Assembly (NCBI GenBank): GCA_021804195.1
Contig: JAJZKJ010000016.1
Coordinates: forward strand, 1-12,903
Reading direction: 5' to 3'
Length of the DNA stretch: 12,903 bases
From: Acidobacteriota bacterium
GTDB lineage: Bacteria; Planctomycetota; Phycisphaerae; WQYP01; JAJZKJ01
Position numbers and translations under genes: made by a program. The notes beneath the pieces were generated by a model. It was not told the DNA's origin, made no database searches, and worked only from the letters and a program-made list of their open reading frames with translations. Below, in pieces: positions 1 through 6,861 of the stretch; within the stretch, counting starts at the first letter, position 1; every line of letters starts with the position of its first letter.

Positions 1-1103
1 TACAGGCCGCGCGACAGGCGCTGGAGCGTACTGACATTGTGATCGTCATGGGTGGGCTTGGCCCCACGGAAGATGATCTGACGCGGGAATCGGTCGCTTC
101 CGCCATCGGCGCACGCATCAAGCGCGACACAGAACTGCTGACCACGCTCTACAAACGATTTGCCGAGCGGCGCATCACCATGCCGGAGAACAACGCCAGG
201 CAATCCGATGTCATCGAAGGCGCGGAGATTCTGCTGAACGCGCAGGGCATCGCGCCGGGACAATGGCTGGACATCGTATTTGGCGGCCATCGCAAGCTGC
301 TGATGCTGCTCCCCGGCCCACCCGCTGAGATGAAGGAGATGTTCACAAACGAGTGCCTGCCACGACTGCGCAGCATTTTGCCGGAGCGACACATCGCGCA
401 TCGCGTGTTAAAGATGGCTCTGGCGTCGGAGTCACAGGTCGATGCGCGTCTGGCTCCGATCTACACACGCTATAAAGATGTGGAAACGACCATCCTGGCC
501 GTGACTCATCCCGGAGAAATCCAACTACATCTGCTGTGCGCCAAACCCGCGCAAGCCGTGGCGCAGGCGCGGGTGGATGAACTGGCCAGCAAGATCGAAG
601 AGGAGATGGATGAACTCATCTACTCCGCGCAAAATGAAACGCTGGAGCAGATTGCGCTCTACTATCTGGAGATGCGCGGAGCCACGCTGGCCGTGGCCGA
701 AAGCTGCACGGGAGGATTGCTGGCGCAGCGGCTAACCAGTGTCAGCGGCAGTTCGCGGTCGTTTCTGGGCGGCGCGGTCGTCTACTCCAATGCGCTGAAG
801 ATGGAATTTGCCGATGTGCCAGAGGAGTTGCTGGAGGAGCATGGCGCGGTCAGCGCAGAGGTGGCCGAAGCGCTGGCCAACGGCATTCGACGCCGCACGC
901 AGGCAACCTTTGGCATCGGGATCACCGGCATTGCCGGGCCGACCGGAGGCAGCGAGGAAAAACCCGTCGGCCTGGTGTACATCGCGCTGAGCGATGGCCA
1001 GCGCGCGGATGTGGTGGAGCGTCGGTTCTCAGGAGATCGTGAGCGCGTGCGCTGGTGGGCCACGCAATTGGCGCTGGATATGATCCGCCGCAAACTAATG
1101 TAA
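1..1103 (+). CDS. cinA: CinA family protein (MoCF-like domain plus nicotinamide-nucleotide amidase domain), 5' partial
   Basis: The reading frame is open from base 3 and gives about 366 residues. CinA proteins usually have a little over 400, so the start and roughly the first 50 residues lie outside the window; the in-frame GTG at 39 is internal, because conserved sequence (DIVIVMGGLGPTEDD) runs through it. The N-terminal part is the MoaB/MogA-like (MoCF) domain with the GGLGPTEDDLT signature and a later LLPGPPAEMKEM stretch. The last ~160 residues form the PncC-type amidase domain, with AESCTGGLLAQRLT, FLGGAVVYSNALK and GIGITGIAGPTGGSEEKPVG. In the family this domain deamidates NMN to nicotinic acid mononucleotide, recycling pyridine nucleotide; full-length proteins may also hydrolyse ADP-ribose. 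The name comes from competence induction in Gram-positive bacteria, and nothing here supports that role. plsY starts 28 bp downstream. Confidence 0.93.
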   Translation, partial: QAARQALERTDIVIVMGGLGPTEDDLTRESVASAIGARIKRDTELLTTLYKRFAERRITMPENNARQSDVIEGAEILLNAQGIAPGQWLDIVFGGHRKLLMLLPGPPAEMKEMFTNECLPRLRSILPERHIAHRVLKMALASESQVDARLAPIYTRYKDVETTILAVTHPGEIQLHLLCAKPAQAVAQARVDELASKIEEEMDELIYSAQNETLEQIALYYLEMRGATLAVAESCTGGLLAQRLTSVSGSSRSFLGGAVVYSNALKMEFADVPEELLEEHGAVSAEVAEALANGIRRRTQATFGIGITGIAGPTGGSEEKPVGLVYIALSDGQRADVVERRFSGDRERVRWWATQLALDMIRRKLM

Positions 1104-1111
1104 CCTCACGC

Positions 1112-1120
1112 TGCTACACT
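1112..1120 (+). promoter_or_regulatory. Candidate extended -10 promoter element (TGCTACACT) for plsY-gpsA
   Basis: TGC-TACACT lies in the 28-bp gap between cinA and plsY. TG one base before a TACACT hexamer fits an extended -10 element, which can act without a good -35; I see no TTGACA-like hexamer at 16-18 bp spacing. Transcription would start near base 1127, about five bases before the plsY ATG, which fits the absence of an SD sequence. The same TGNTACACT pattern precedes ftsY. Read-through from cinA is equally possible. Confidence 0.4.
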
Positions 1121-1131
1121 CATAAACGAAC

Positions 1132-1785
1132 ATGATGATCGCCTACAGCCTTGCAGCCGCCATTGCATATCTTTTCGGCTCGGTTCCCTTTGGATTTCTC
1201 CTGGTGCTTGCCTTCCGCAAGGAAGACATTCGCAACAGCGGGAGCGGCAACATCGGGGCCACCAACGTTCTCCGTTCCGGCTCCCGCTGGCTGGGCGCGG
1301 GGACTCTGTTGCTCGATGTTGGCAAGGGATTCGCTGCGGTTAGCCTGACGCACACCGTCATCGTCCGATATTTTGGCAGCGGCAGCGATGCCGATCATGC
1401 AGCGGCGATTGCCGCCGTATTTGCTGTTCTCGGCCATGTCTTCCCCATCTGGCTGCGCGGAAAGGGCGGCAAAGGCGTGGCTACGGCGCTAGGCGTATTT
1501 CTGGCGCTTGCGCCTCTGGCGGCGCTGGGCGCAGTTGGAGCCTTTCTCGTTGTCGTTTTTCTTTCCCATTATGTTTCGCTGGCCTCCATCGTCAGCGCCG
1601 CTTCCTTCCCATTTTTCGTCTGGCTCTGGGGTCGGACGCTCGCCATCTCCCATTGGAGCGCATGGCTGATGACGAGCGCGCTTGTGGTTCCAGCCATCAT
1701 TTTGATGAAACATTCCCCGAACATTCGCCGACTGCTCAACGGCACGGAGTACCGCTTTGGCCGCAAAAGGAATGCAGCCGCATGA
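1132..1785 (+). CDS. plsY: Glycerol-3-phosphate acyltransferase PlsY (acyl-phosphate dependent)
   Basis: PlsY is an inner-membrane enzyme that moves an acyl group from acyl-phosphate (made by PlsX) to position 1 of sn-glycerol-3-phosphate, giving lysophosphatidic acid, the first committed step of phospholipid synthesis. The 217-residue length is normal. All three family loops are visible: NSGSGNIGATNVLR (about 36-48), GHVFPIWLRGKGGKGVAT (101-118) and YVSLASIV (147-154), set among hydrophobic helices, followed by the C-terminal HSPNIRRLLNGTE. There are two tandem ATG codons (1132 and 1135); either may be the start, and no SD sequence precedes them, so initiation may be leaderless. The stop overlaps the gpsA start as ATGA, so the two genes are probably translationally coupled. 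GpsA makes PlsY's substrate. Confidence 0.96.
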   Translation: MMIAYSLAAAIAYLFGSVPFGFLLVLAFRKEDIRNSGSGNIGATNVLRSGSRWLGAGTLLLDVGKGFAAVSLTHTVIVRYFGSGSDADHAAAIAAVFAVLGHVFPIWLRGKGGKGVATALGVFLALAPLAALGAVGAFLVVVFLSHYVSLASIVSAASFPFFVWLWGRTLAISHWSAWLMTSALVVPAIILMKHSPNIRRLLNGTEYRFGRKRNAAA

Positions 1786-2789
1786 GTCGCATCGCCATCC
1801 TTGGAACCGGAGCCTGGGGCACGGCCCTTGCCATCACGCTGGCGCGGCGCGGCGGCCACACGATCACGCTCTGGTCGCACACAGAGAACCTGGCCGATTC
1901 CATTACCCACACCCGCGAAAATGCCCGCTATCTGCCGGGAATCCCCGTGCCGGAAAGCATCCGCGCCACCCATGATTTGCGCGTCGCGCTGGATCAGGCG
2001 GAGATCGTCGTAACCGTGGTTCCGTCGGAGCATCTGCGCGCCACGCTGCGCGCGATGGCTCCGTATCTCGCCCCGCAGCAGGTGATCGTCAATGCCACCA
2101 AGGGGCTGGAGGATGGCACCTGCCTGCGCATGACGCAAGTTATCGGCGAAGTGCTGGCGCAGCGCGCGCTGCAACTGCCCTGCTGTGTTCTGAGCGGGCC
2201 ATCTTTTGCGCAGGAGGTTGCCGCCGGGAGTCCCACAGCCATCACTCTTGCCTCCCACCTGCCGGAACTGGCCGCCCGCATTCGCGAGGAATTTTCCGGC
2301 CCCACGCTGCGCCTCTACACCAATGAGGATGTGGTGGGCGTGGAGATGGGCGGCGCGCTCAAGAATGTCATTGCGCTGGCCTCCGGCGTGGTAACGGGGC
2401 TTGGCTTGGGACATAACAGCATCGCGGCGCTGATTACCCGCGGCAACGCAGAAATGACGCGCCTGGCCATCGCCAATGGGGGCAGGCGCGAGACGCTGGC
2501 CGGACTTTCCGGACTGGGCGATCTGGTGCTGACCTGCACTGGCGCGCTCTCGCGAAACCGCCATGTTGGCATCGAACTGGGCCGTGGACGCAAGTTGCAG
2601 GAGATTCTCTCCGGGATGCGCGGCAAGGTTGCCGAAGGGGTTCGCACCACCGGAGCAGCGCTCGGACTGGCAGCGAAGTTTGGCGTAGAAATGCCGATCA
2701 CAGAACAGGTTGCTGCCGTGCTGGCCGAGCGACTCTCCCCGCTGGAAGCCATGAAGGAACTCATGTCGCGTCCGGGCCGCGACGAGTAG
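1782..2789 (+). CDS. gpsA: NAD(P)-dependent glycerol-3-phosphate dehydrogenase
   Basis: This cytoplasmic enzyme reduces dihydroxyacetone phosphate to sn-glycerol-3-phosphate for phospholipid synthesis. The 335 residues match the family. The N-terminal Rossmann fold begins with GTGAWGTALA (8-17), followed by NATKGLE (104-110, K107) and SGPSFAQEVA (138-147). The C-terminal helical domain carries VEMGGALKNVIALASG (187-202) with the expected catalytic Lys194, HNSIAALITRG (211-221) and LSGLGDLVLTCTGALSRNR (242-260). The start chosen is the ATG at 1782, which overlaps the plsY stop and puts the nucleotide-binding loop right at the N-terminus. A weak purine-rich site (AAAAGG, 1765-1770) lies 11 bases upstream, so expression probably relies on coupling to plsY. 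No clear terminator follows. Confidence 0.97.
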   Translation: MSRIAILGTGAWGTALAITLARRGGHTITLWSHTENLADSITHTRENARYLPGIPVPESIRATHDLRVALDQAEIVVTVVPSEHLRATLRAMAPYLAPQQVIVNATKGLEDGTCLRMTQVIGEVLAQRALQLPCCVLSGPSFAQEVAAGSPTAITLASHLPELAARIREEFSGPTLRLYTNEDVVGVEMGGALKNVIALASGVVTGLGLGHNSIAALITRGNAEMTRLAIANGGRRETLAGLSGLGDLVLTCTGALSRNRHVGIELGRGRKLQEILSGMRGKVAEGVRTTGAALGLAAKFGVEMPITEQVAAVLAERLSPLEAMKELMSRPGRDE

Positions 2790-2937
2790 CCCTGCACACT
2801 CCGCCTGTCAGATTCCAGCATCATTGCAGGTGCAAAACGGGCCGCGTCCATTCCAAAACATATACTTCCGTAACTTGAGAAATGCGGAAATTTATTCCAA
2901 AGATCACCTACGGCAAGTAAACTATCGGCAATCCGCC

Positions 2938-3939
2938 ATGTATGTCGATCCCAATCCGAAGATGCGCAGCCTGTACCTCGTGATGATCGTGCCCTTGGCA
3001 TCGGCTGCGGGGGCCGTATATCTCGGATATCGCGCATTTTTGCCGCAGTATCGCGACCAGATGGATCGCGACCTGATCGTTGCCGTATTGATGACCGGAA
3101 TCAGCGTACTCAGTTGGAACGCCAGCCTGGAATTTGCGCGCACCTTCAAGAAATTTCTTGAGACGTGTCATGCCGTCGCCTGCGGTGAACTCACGCTACG
3201 CGTGGAAACCACGGGGCTGGCGGAGATTCTGGAGCTGGCCAGGGCATTCAACCAGATGAACGAGAGCCTGGATACTTCGCTCTCCCATTGGATTCTGGCC
3301 TCGCAGGAAAATCATCGGATATTTCTGAGCCTGATCCACGCCATTGTCGAGGCGGTCGATGCGCGGGACTTTTATATGCGTGGACACTCCGGCAGGGTGA
3401 CATACTACGCCACGCTGATCGCCAAGGAAATGAACCTGCCCCAGCCGCAGGTGGAGCGCATTCGCATCTCCGCCCTGCTGCACGACATTGGAAAAATTGG
3501 AATTGATGATCGCATCCTGACCAAGCCTGGATCGCTGACAAACGAAGAATTTGAAATTATGAGGGAACATCCCATTCGCGGAGCCGCCATGCTGCGCCCC
3601 ATCCCAGAATTGGAAGATGTGATTGTCGGCGTGGAGTTGCACCATGAATCGCTGGACGGACGCGGCTATCCTTATGGACTACGGGGAAATGAAATTCCTT
3701 TGATGCCCCGCATTATTACCGTCGCCGACGCCTTTGATGCCATGACCACGCATCGCCCATACCAGGATGCGCTGGAGGCGGGGTACGTGATGCGGGTGCT
3801 GCGCAAGCTCTCTGGAACGAAATTTGATTCCAAGGTGGTTGATGCGCTCTGCCATGTCTACAATGCTGGCCTCATCCAGTTGCCCTCTGCGCTCCAGACA
3901 GAAGCAGAATATCCAAACGATATATTGATTTCCGCGTAG
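2938..3939 (+). CDS. Membrane-anchored HAMP/HD-GYP protein, probable cyclic-di-GMP phosphodiesterase
   Basis: The order of parts from the ATG at 2938 (333 residues) is: short cytoplasmic tail, hydrophobic helix (about 12-33), a periplasmic loop of only about a dozen residues, second helix (about 46-62), HAMP linker (about 68-120, with GELTLRV and AFNQMNESL), then an HD-GYP domain. The HD-GYP core is complete: HSGRV (150-154), LLHDIGKIGI (180-189, metal-binding H182/D183), EHP (210-212), HHESLDGRGYP (235-245) and RIITVADAFDAMTTHRPY (258-275). The family hydrolyses c-di-GMP, so a role in lowering this second messenger is inferred. With almost no periplasmic part, an external ligand-sensing domain is lacking. 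The frame stays open upstream to a TTG at 2824, but the extra 38 residues look non-coding. A TATACT hexamer at 2861-2866 could be a -10 but has no clear -35. The 148-bp gap before the gene suggests its own promoter. Confidence 0.9.
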   Translation: MYVDPNPKMRSLYLVMIVPLASAAGAVYLGYRAFLPQYRDQMDRDLIVAVLMTGISVLSWNASLEFARTFKKFLETCHAVACGELTLRVETTGLAEILELARAFNQMNESLDTSLSHWILASQENHRIFLSLIHAIVEAVDARDFYMRGHSGRVTYYATLIAKEMNLPQPQVERIRISALLHDIGKIGIDDRILTKPGSLTNEEFEIMREHPIRGAAMLRPIPELEDVIVGVELHHESLDGRGYPYGLRGNEIPLMPRIITVADAFDAMTTHRPYQDALEAGYVMRVLRKLSGTKFDSKVVDALCHVYNAGLIQLPSALQTEAEYPNDILISA

Positions 3940-3975
3940 CGCAACTCATAGAAAAATAACAATCTTCCCATCGGT

Positions 3976-3984
3976 TGATACACT
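3976..3984 (+). promoter_or_regulatory. Candidate extended -10 promoter element (TGATACACT) for ftsY-ribD-ribE
   Basis: TGA-TACACT sits in the 77-bp gap between the HD-GYP gene and ftsY and has the same TGNTACACT layout as the element before plsY. Transcription would begin near base 3991, giving a leader of roughly 26 bases before the ftsY ATG at 4017. No good -35 hexamer is visible. The element overlaps the TTG at 3975, which argues against that codon as the ftsY start. Confidence 0.4.
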
Positions 3985-4016
3985 GGGTACAGGACGCAGC
4001 TCGTTCGCATCCCCCT

Positions 4017-4985
4017 ATGCTCCCTACTCTTTTTGGCAAATCCGCCGATCCCGCGCCCACCCGGCAGAAGTCTGGCTTGTTTGAACGGATGAAGCAAGCC
4101 GTGACGCGGACACGCGATGGCCTGCAAGAGCGGATGGAAGACCTGCTGGCGCGAACGCGCCCCGTTGACGCCGCCGCGCTGGAGACACTGGAAGCCACGC
4201 TGATTGCCTCCGACCTTGGAGTCCATACCGCAGCGGAGATCATCGGGCATCTGCGCGCGCAGGCCGAACGCCAGCAAATTCGCGATGGTGCCGAACTCAA
4301 AGCTCTGCTGAAGGTGGAGTTGCAGCAGATTTTGGCCGCCGTGCAAACGCCTCCGCCTGCCGTCACCACAAAGCCGGAAGTTGTTTTTATGGTCGGCGTG
4401 AATGGTACAGGCAAGACCACCACCACAGGCAAACTGGCAGCTCACTTCCGCGAGCAGAACCAAAGCGTGCTGCTCTGCGCTGCCGACACATTTCGCGCCG
4501 CAGCCATTGAACAACTGGGGATATGGAGCCAGCGCGCCGGAGTGGAGATGATTCAAACGCGACCGGGGGGCGACCCCTCGGCGGCGCTTTACGATACCCT
4601 GCACGCGGCCAGGGCGCGCTCCATCGACGTTGTGCTGGTGGATACCGCCGGACGTTTGCACACAAAAAATAATCTGATGGCGGAGTTGGAAAAAATGCGC
4701 CGCACCGCGCAGCGCTTCACTCCCGATGCGCCCCATCAAACGTTGCTGGTGATGGATGCCACCACAGGCCAAAACGGATTGCAGCAGGCGCGCCTGTTTC
4801 TGGAATCTTCAGCCGTCACCGGCATTGTTCTTACCAAGCTGGATGGCACAGCAAAGGGGGGCATCGTTATAGCGATTGCGAAAGAGCTGCGGCTGCCCGT
4901 GCGCTTCGTCGGCATTGGAGAGCAGATGGCCGACCTGATTCCTTTTGACGCTTCCGCCTTTGTCGATTCGCTGCTCGACCGTTAA
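4017..4985 (+). CDS. ftsY: Signal recognition particle receptor GTPase FtsY
   Basis: FtsY docks the ribosome-SRP complex at the membrane; it forms a GTPase pair with Ffh and hands nascent membrane proteins to the Sec translocon. From the ATG at 4017 the protein has 322 residues: an N domain of helices (about 20-110) and a GTPase G domain. Visible motifs are G1 GVNGTGKTTTTGKLA (127-141), DTFRAAAIEQL (157-167), G3 DTAGR (209-213), DATTGQNG (247-254), G4 TKLDGTAKGG (273-282) and FVGIGEQMADLIPF (297-310). The long acidic A domain of the E. coli protein is absent, as in many bacteria; the amphipathic start of the N domain may do the membrane binding. There is no SD sequence before the ATG. An in-frame TTG at 3975 would add 14 residues but overlaps the candidate promoter. 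ribD follows after 33 bp, so co-transcription is likely. Confidence 0.96.
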   Translation: MLPTLFGKSADPAPTRQKSGLFERMKQAVTRTRDGLQERMEDLLARTRPVDAAALETLEATLIASDLGVHTAAEIIGHLRAQAERQQIRDGAELKALLKVELQQILAAVQTPPPAVTTKPEVVFMVGVNGTGKTTTTGKLAAHFREQNQSVLLCAADTFRAAAIEQLGIWSQRAGVEMIQTRPGGDPSAALYDTLHAARARSIDVVLVDTAGRLHTKNNLMAELEKMRRTAQRFTPDAPHQTLLVMDATTGQNGLQQARLFLESSAVTGIVLTKLDGTAKGGIVIAIAKELRLPVRFVGIGEQMADLIPFDASAFVDSLLDR

Positions 4986-5005
4986 ACGCAGCGACTGCAC
5001 GTACC

Positions 5006-5010
5006 AGGAG
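5006..5010 (+). promoter_or_regulatory. Ribosome binding site AGGAG that fixes the TTG start of ribD
   Basis: AGGAG lies eight bases before the TTG at 5019, an ideal spacing. It is the clearest SD site on the rightward strand of this window and decides the choice of a TTG start for ribD. Confidence 0.75.
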
Positions 5011-5018
5011 ACAGCATT

Positions 5019-6167
5019 TTGACTGTAAGAAAAAAACGCGCGCTTATCTCCGACGAGCACTGGATGGAGCGAGCACTGGATCTGGCAAAAAGCTCTGTTG
5101 GGTTGGCCTCGCCCAATCCAGTGGTCGGCTGCGTTCTGGTACGCGAGGATACTGTGGTCGGCGAAGGTTTCCACGTTTATGACGAGATCGACCATGCAGA
5201 GATCGTCGCGCTGAAACAGGCGAACACGCAGGCGCAGGGCGCGACTGCATATATCACGATGGAACCGTGCAGCCATCAAGGACGAACCGGGCCGTGCGCC
5301 GATGCGTTGATTGCCGCAGGCATCCAGCGCGTGGTGGTCGCCGTGCAAGACCCCAATCCCCTTGTCAGCGGAAAAGGATTGGAGCGACTGCAAGCTGCCG
5401 GGATTTCCATTACCCTGGGCGTGCATGAGACAGAATCCAAACTGCTGAATGCCGCCTTTGCGCGATTCATTCGCAGTCAGCGGCCTTTTGTCACGCTGAA
5501 GGCTGGACTGACCCTGGATGGCCGGATTGGGCCTCCACCCATTGCGTCCCATCCCGTTGGCTCGGTTCACTGGATCACCAGCGATCTCTCCCGCGCTGCC
5601 GTCCAGCAGATGCGCCACGCTGCGGATGCCGTCCTGACCGGCATTGGCACCGTCATCAGCGATGACCCTTTGATGACAGACCGCAGCGGGCGCACGCGAC
5701 GTCGCCCGCTGCTGCGCGTGGTGCTGGATTCAGAGTTGCGCCTGCGTCCGGATTCCCAGTTGGTTTGCACTGCCAACAATGATGTTCTGGTCTTTTGCAC
5801 ACGGCTGGTTGGCGACCGCGTCCGTCCGCTGGAGGCAATGGGCGTGCGCGTGGAACGTCTGGCGACCGACCCCGAAGGGGGACGCATTTCCATGAACGCC
5901 GTGCTGTCGCGGCTGGCTGCGCTGGACATCACCCACGTAATGCTGGAGGCCGGAGCCGATCTGAACGCAACCGCGCTCAATGCAGGCATCGTGGACAAAC
6001 TCTTTCTTTTTTATGCGCCAGCAATTTATGGCGATACATCGGTTCCGTTGGTGCGCTCGCGGGAGCCGGAAGGATTCCAGACCGTCCGTCTGACCAACTA
6101 TCGACTGCATCCGATGGGCGAAGATTTTGCCGTCGAGGCTGACATTCAAAACCCGTGGCAGATATGA
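5019..6167 (+). CDS. ribD: Bifunctional riboflavin biosynthesis protein RibD (deaminase plus reductase)
   Basis: RibD carries out two successive steps of riboflavin synthesis: deamination of the pyrimidine formed from GTP by cyclohydrolase II, then NADPH-dependent reduction of the ribosyl chain. The 382 residues match the bifunctional form. The N-terminal cytidine-deaminase-like domain (about 13-150) has SPNPVVGCVLV (31-41), the zinc/catalytic HAE (59-61) and PCSHQGRTGPC (83-93, C84 and C93 as zinc ligands). The C-terminal reductase domain (about 155-378) has RPFVTLKAGLTLDGRI (155-170), WITSDLSR (185-192), AVLTGIGTVISDDPLMT (204-220) and LEAGADLN (309-316). The start is TTG, supported by a strong SD eight bases upstream. 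ribE follows after 13 bp. No FMN riboswitch can fit in the 33-bp gap upstream, so control, if any, lies elsewhere. Confidence 0.96.
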   Translation: MTVRKKRALISDEHWMERALDLAKSSVGLASPNPVVGCVLVREDTVVGEGFHVYDEIDHAEIVALKQANTQAQGATAYITMEPCSHQGRTGPCADALIAAGIQRVVVAVQDPNPLVSGKGLERLQAAGISITLGVHETESKLLNAAFARFIRSQRPFVTLKAGLTLDGRIGPPPIASHPVGSVHWITSDLSRAAVQQMRHAADAVLTGIGTVISDDPLMTDRSGRTRRRPLLRVVLDSELRLRPDSQLVCTANNDVLVFCTRLVGDRVRPLEAMGVRVERLATDPEGGRISMNAVLSRLAALDITHVMLEAGADLNATALNAGIVDKLFLFYAPAIYGDTSVPLVRSREPEGFQTVRLTNYRLHPMGEDFAVEADIQNPWQI

Positions 6168-6180
6168 GGCATCCGTTTCC

Positions 6181-6861
6181 ATGTTCACCGGATTGATTGA
6201 AGCGACCGGAAAAATTCTCTCGATCCATCCCGCAGATGGAACAACCCGGCTCCGCGTCGCAGGGCCAGCCACGCTGTTGCGGCGCCTGCACACGGGAGAC
6301 AGCATCGCCGTCAGCGGCGTTTGTCTGACCGCGCTCGACATTGACGCGAAGGACAACAGCTTTGGCGCGGATTTGGCCGCAGCAACCCTGACGCGCACTT
6401 CTCTGGCGCATCTGCACGTCGGCTCCATTATCAATCTGGAATTGCCCACGCCCGCCGGAACTCCGCTGGGCGGCCATATTGTGCAGGGACATGTGGACGG
6501 AGTGGGCCATTTGCAATCTCTGGAACCCGTCGCTTCCAGTGGAGATGCGACGACAACCGACTGGTGGTTGCGCGTCTCCATTCCGGCGCACTGCGCGCGC
6601 TATGTCGTGGACAAGGGATCGATCACCATCGAAGGCATCAGTCTCACGGTTGCCCAGCTAACCACCCAAACAGATGAAACTGTTGTCACCGTCAACGTCA
6701 TTCCGCATACCTACGCGGCCACCAACCTGCACACGCTTGCGCCGGGTTCCCCGCTGAACATCGAAGTGGATGTTCTGGCCAAATACGCCGAACGACTGGC
6801 CGCAGAAAAATCTGCCGCGTCCACGCTGACCTTGGAATCTCTGATTGCCAACGGCTATTGA
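6181..6861 (+). CDS. ribE: Riboflavin synthase, alpha subunit
   Basis: This enzyme dismutates two 6,7-dimethyl-8-ribityllumazine molecules to riboflavin and a pyrimidine that is recycled, the last step of the pathway. The protein (226 residues, slightly longer than average) shows the family's two lumazine-binding repeats: repeat one begins MFTGLIEATGKI and contains VSGVCLTA (44-51) and FGADL; repeat two contains GGHIVQGHVDGVG (97-109) and ITIEGISLTV (148-157). A Thr/Ala/Ser-rich insert (about 117-127) adds a little length. The start is the ATG at 6181 because MFTGLIE is the near-universal N-terminus; the upstream in-frame codons lie inside ribD. A GAGG at 6166-6169, 11 bases upstream and overlapping the ribD stop, may serve as SD. 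The gene is also called ribC in some species. Its last 7 bp overlap the end of the opposite-strand M1 peptidase gene. Confidence 0.96.
   Translation: MFTGLIEATGKILSIHPADGTTRLRVAGPATLLRRLHTGDSIAVSGVCLTALDIDAKDNSFGADLAAATLTRTSLAHLHVGSIINLELPTPAGTPLGGHIVQGHVDGVGHLQSLEPVASSGDATTTDWWLRVSIPAHCARYVVDKGSITIEGISLTVAQLTTQTDETVVTVNVIPHTYAATNLHTLAPGSPLNIEVDVLAKYAERLAAEKSAASTLTLESLIANGY

Noticed and set aside
1569..2564. A 331-codon open frame on the - strand opposite plsY and gpsA.
   Set aside because: It is antisense to two well-recognised genes, shows low-complexity Arg/Gly/Gln-rich sequence and has no domain pattern.
2791..2830. CCTGCA ... TGCAGG inverted repeat after gpsA as a terminator.
   Set aside because: The arms are 6 bp with a loop of 28 bases and no T-run follows, so it does not look like an intrinsic terminator.
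2886..2898. GGAAATTTATTCC near-palindrome upstream of the HD-GYP gene as an operator.
   Set aside because: Only 4-bp arms pair; expected by chance in a gap this long.
3858..4772. A 304-codon open frame on the - strand opposite ftsY.
   Set aside because: It is opposite the conserved GTPase motifs of ftsY and shows no family pattern; a shadow frame.
4986..5018. Possible FMN riboswitch before the riboflavin genes.
   Set aside because: The gap is only 33 bases, far too short for the FMN aptamer, and no conserved RFN elements are seen.
4809..5618. A 269-codon open frame on the - strand across the ftsY-ribD junction.
   Set aside because: It is antisense to ftsY and the deaminase part of ribD, without domain or SD support.
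5730..6581. A 283-codon open frame on the - strand opposite ribD and ribE.
   Set aside because: Shadow of two conserved genes; no recognisable product.
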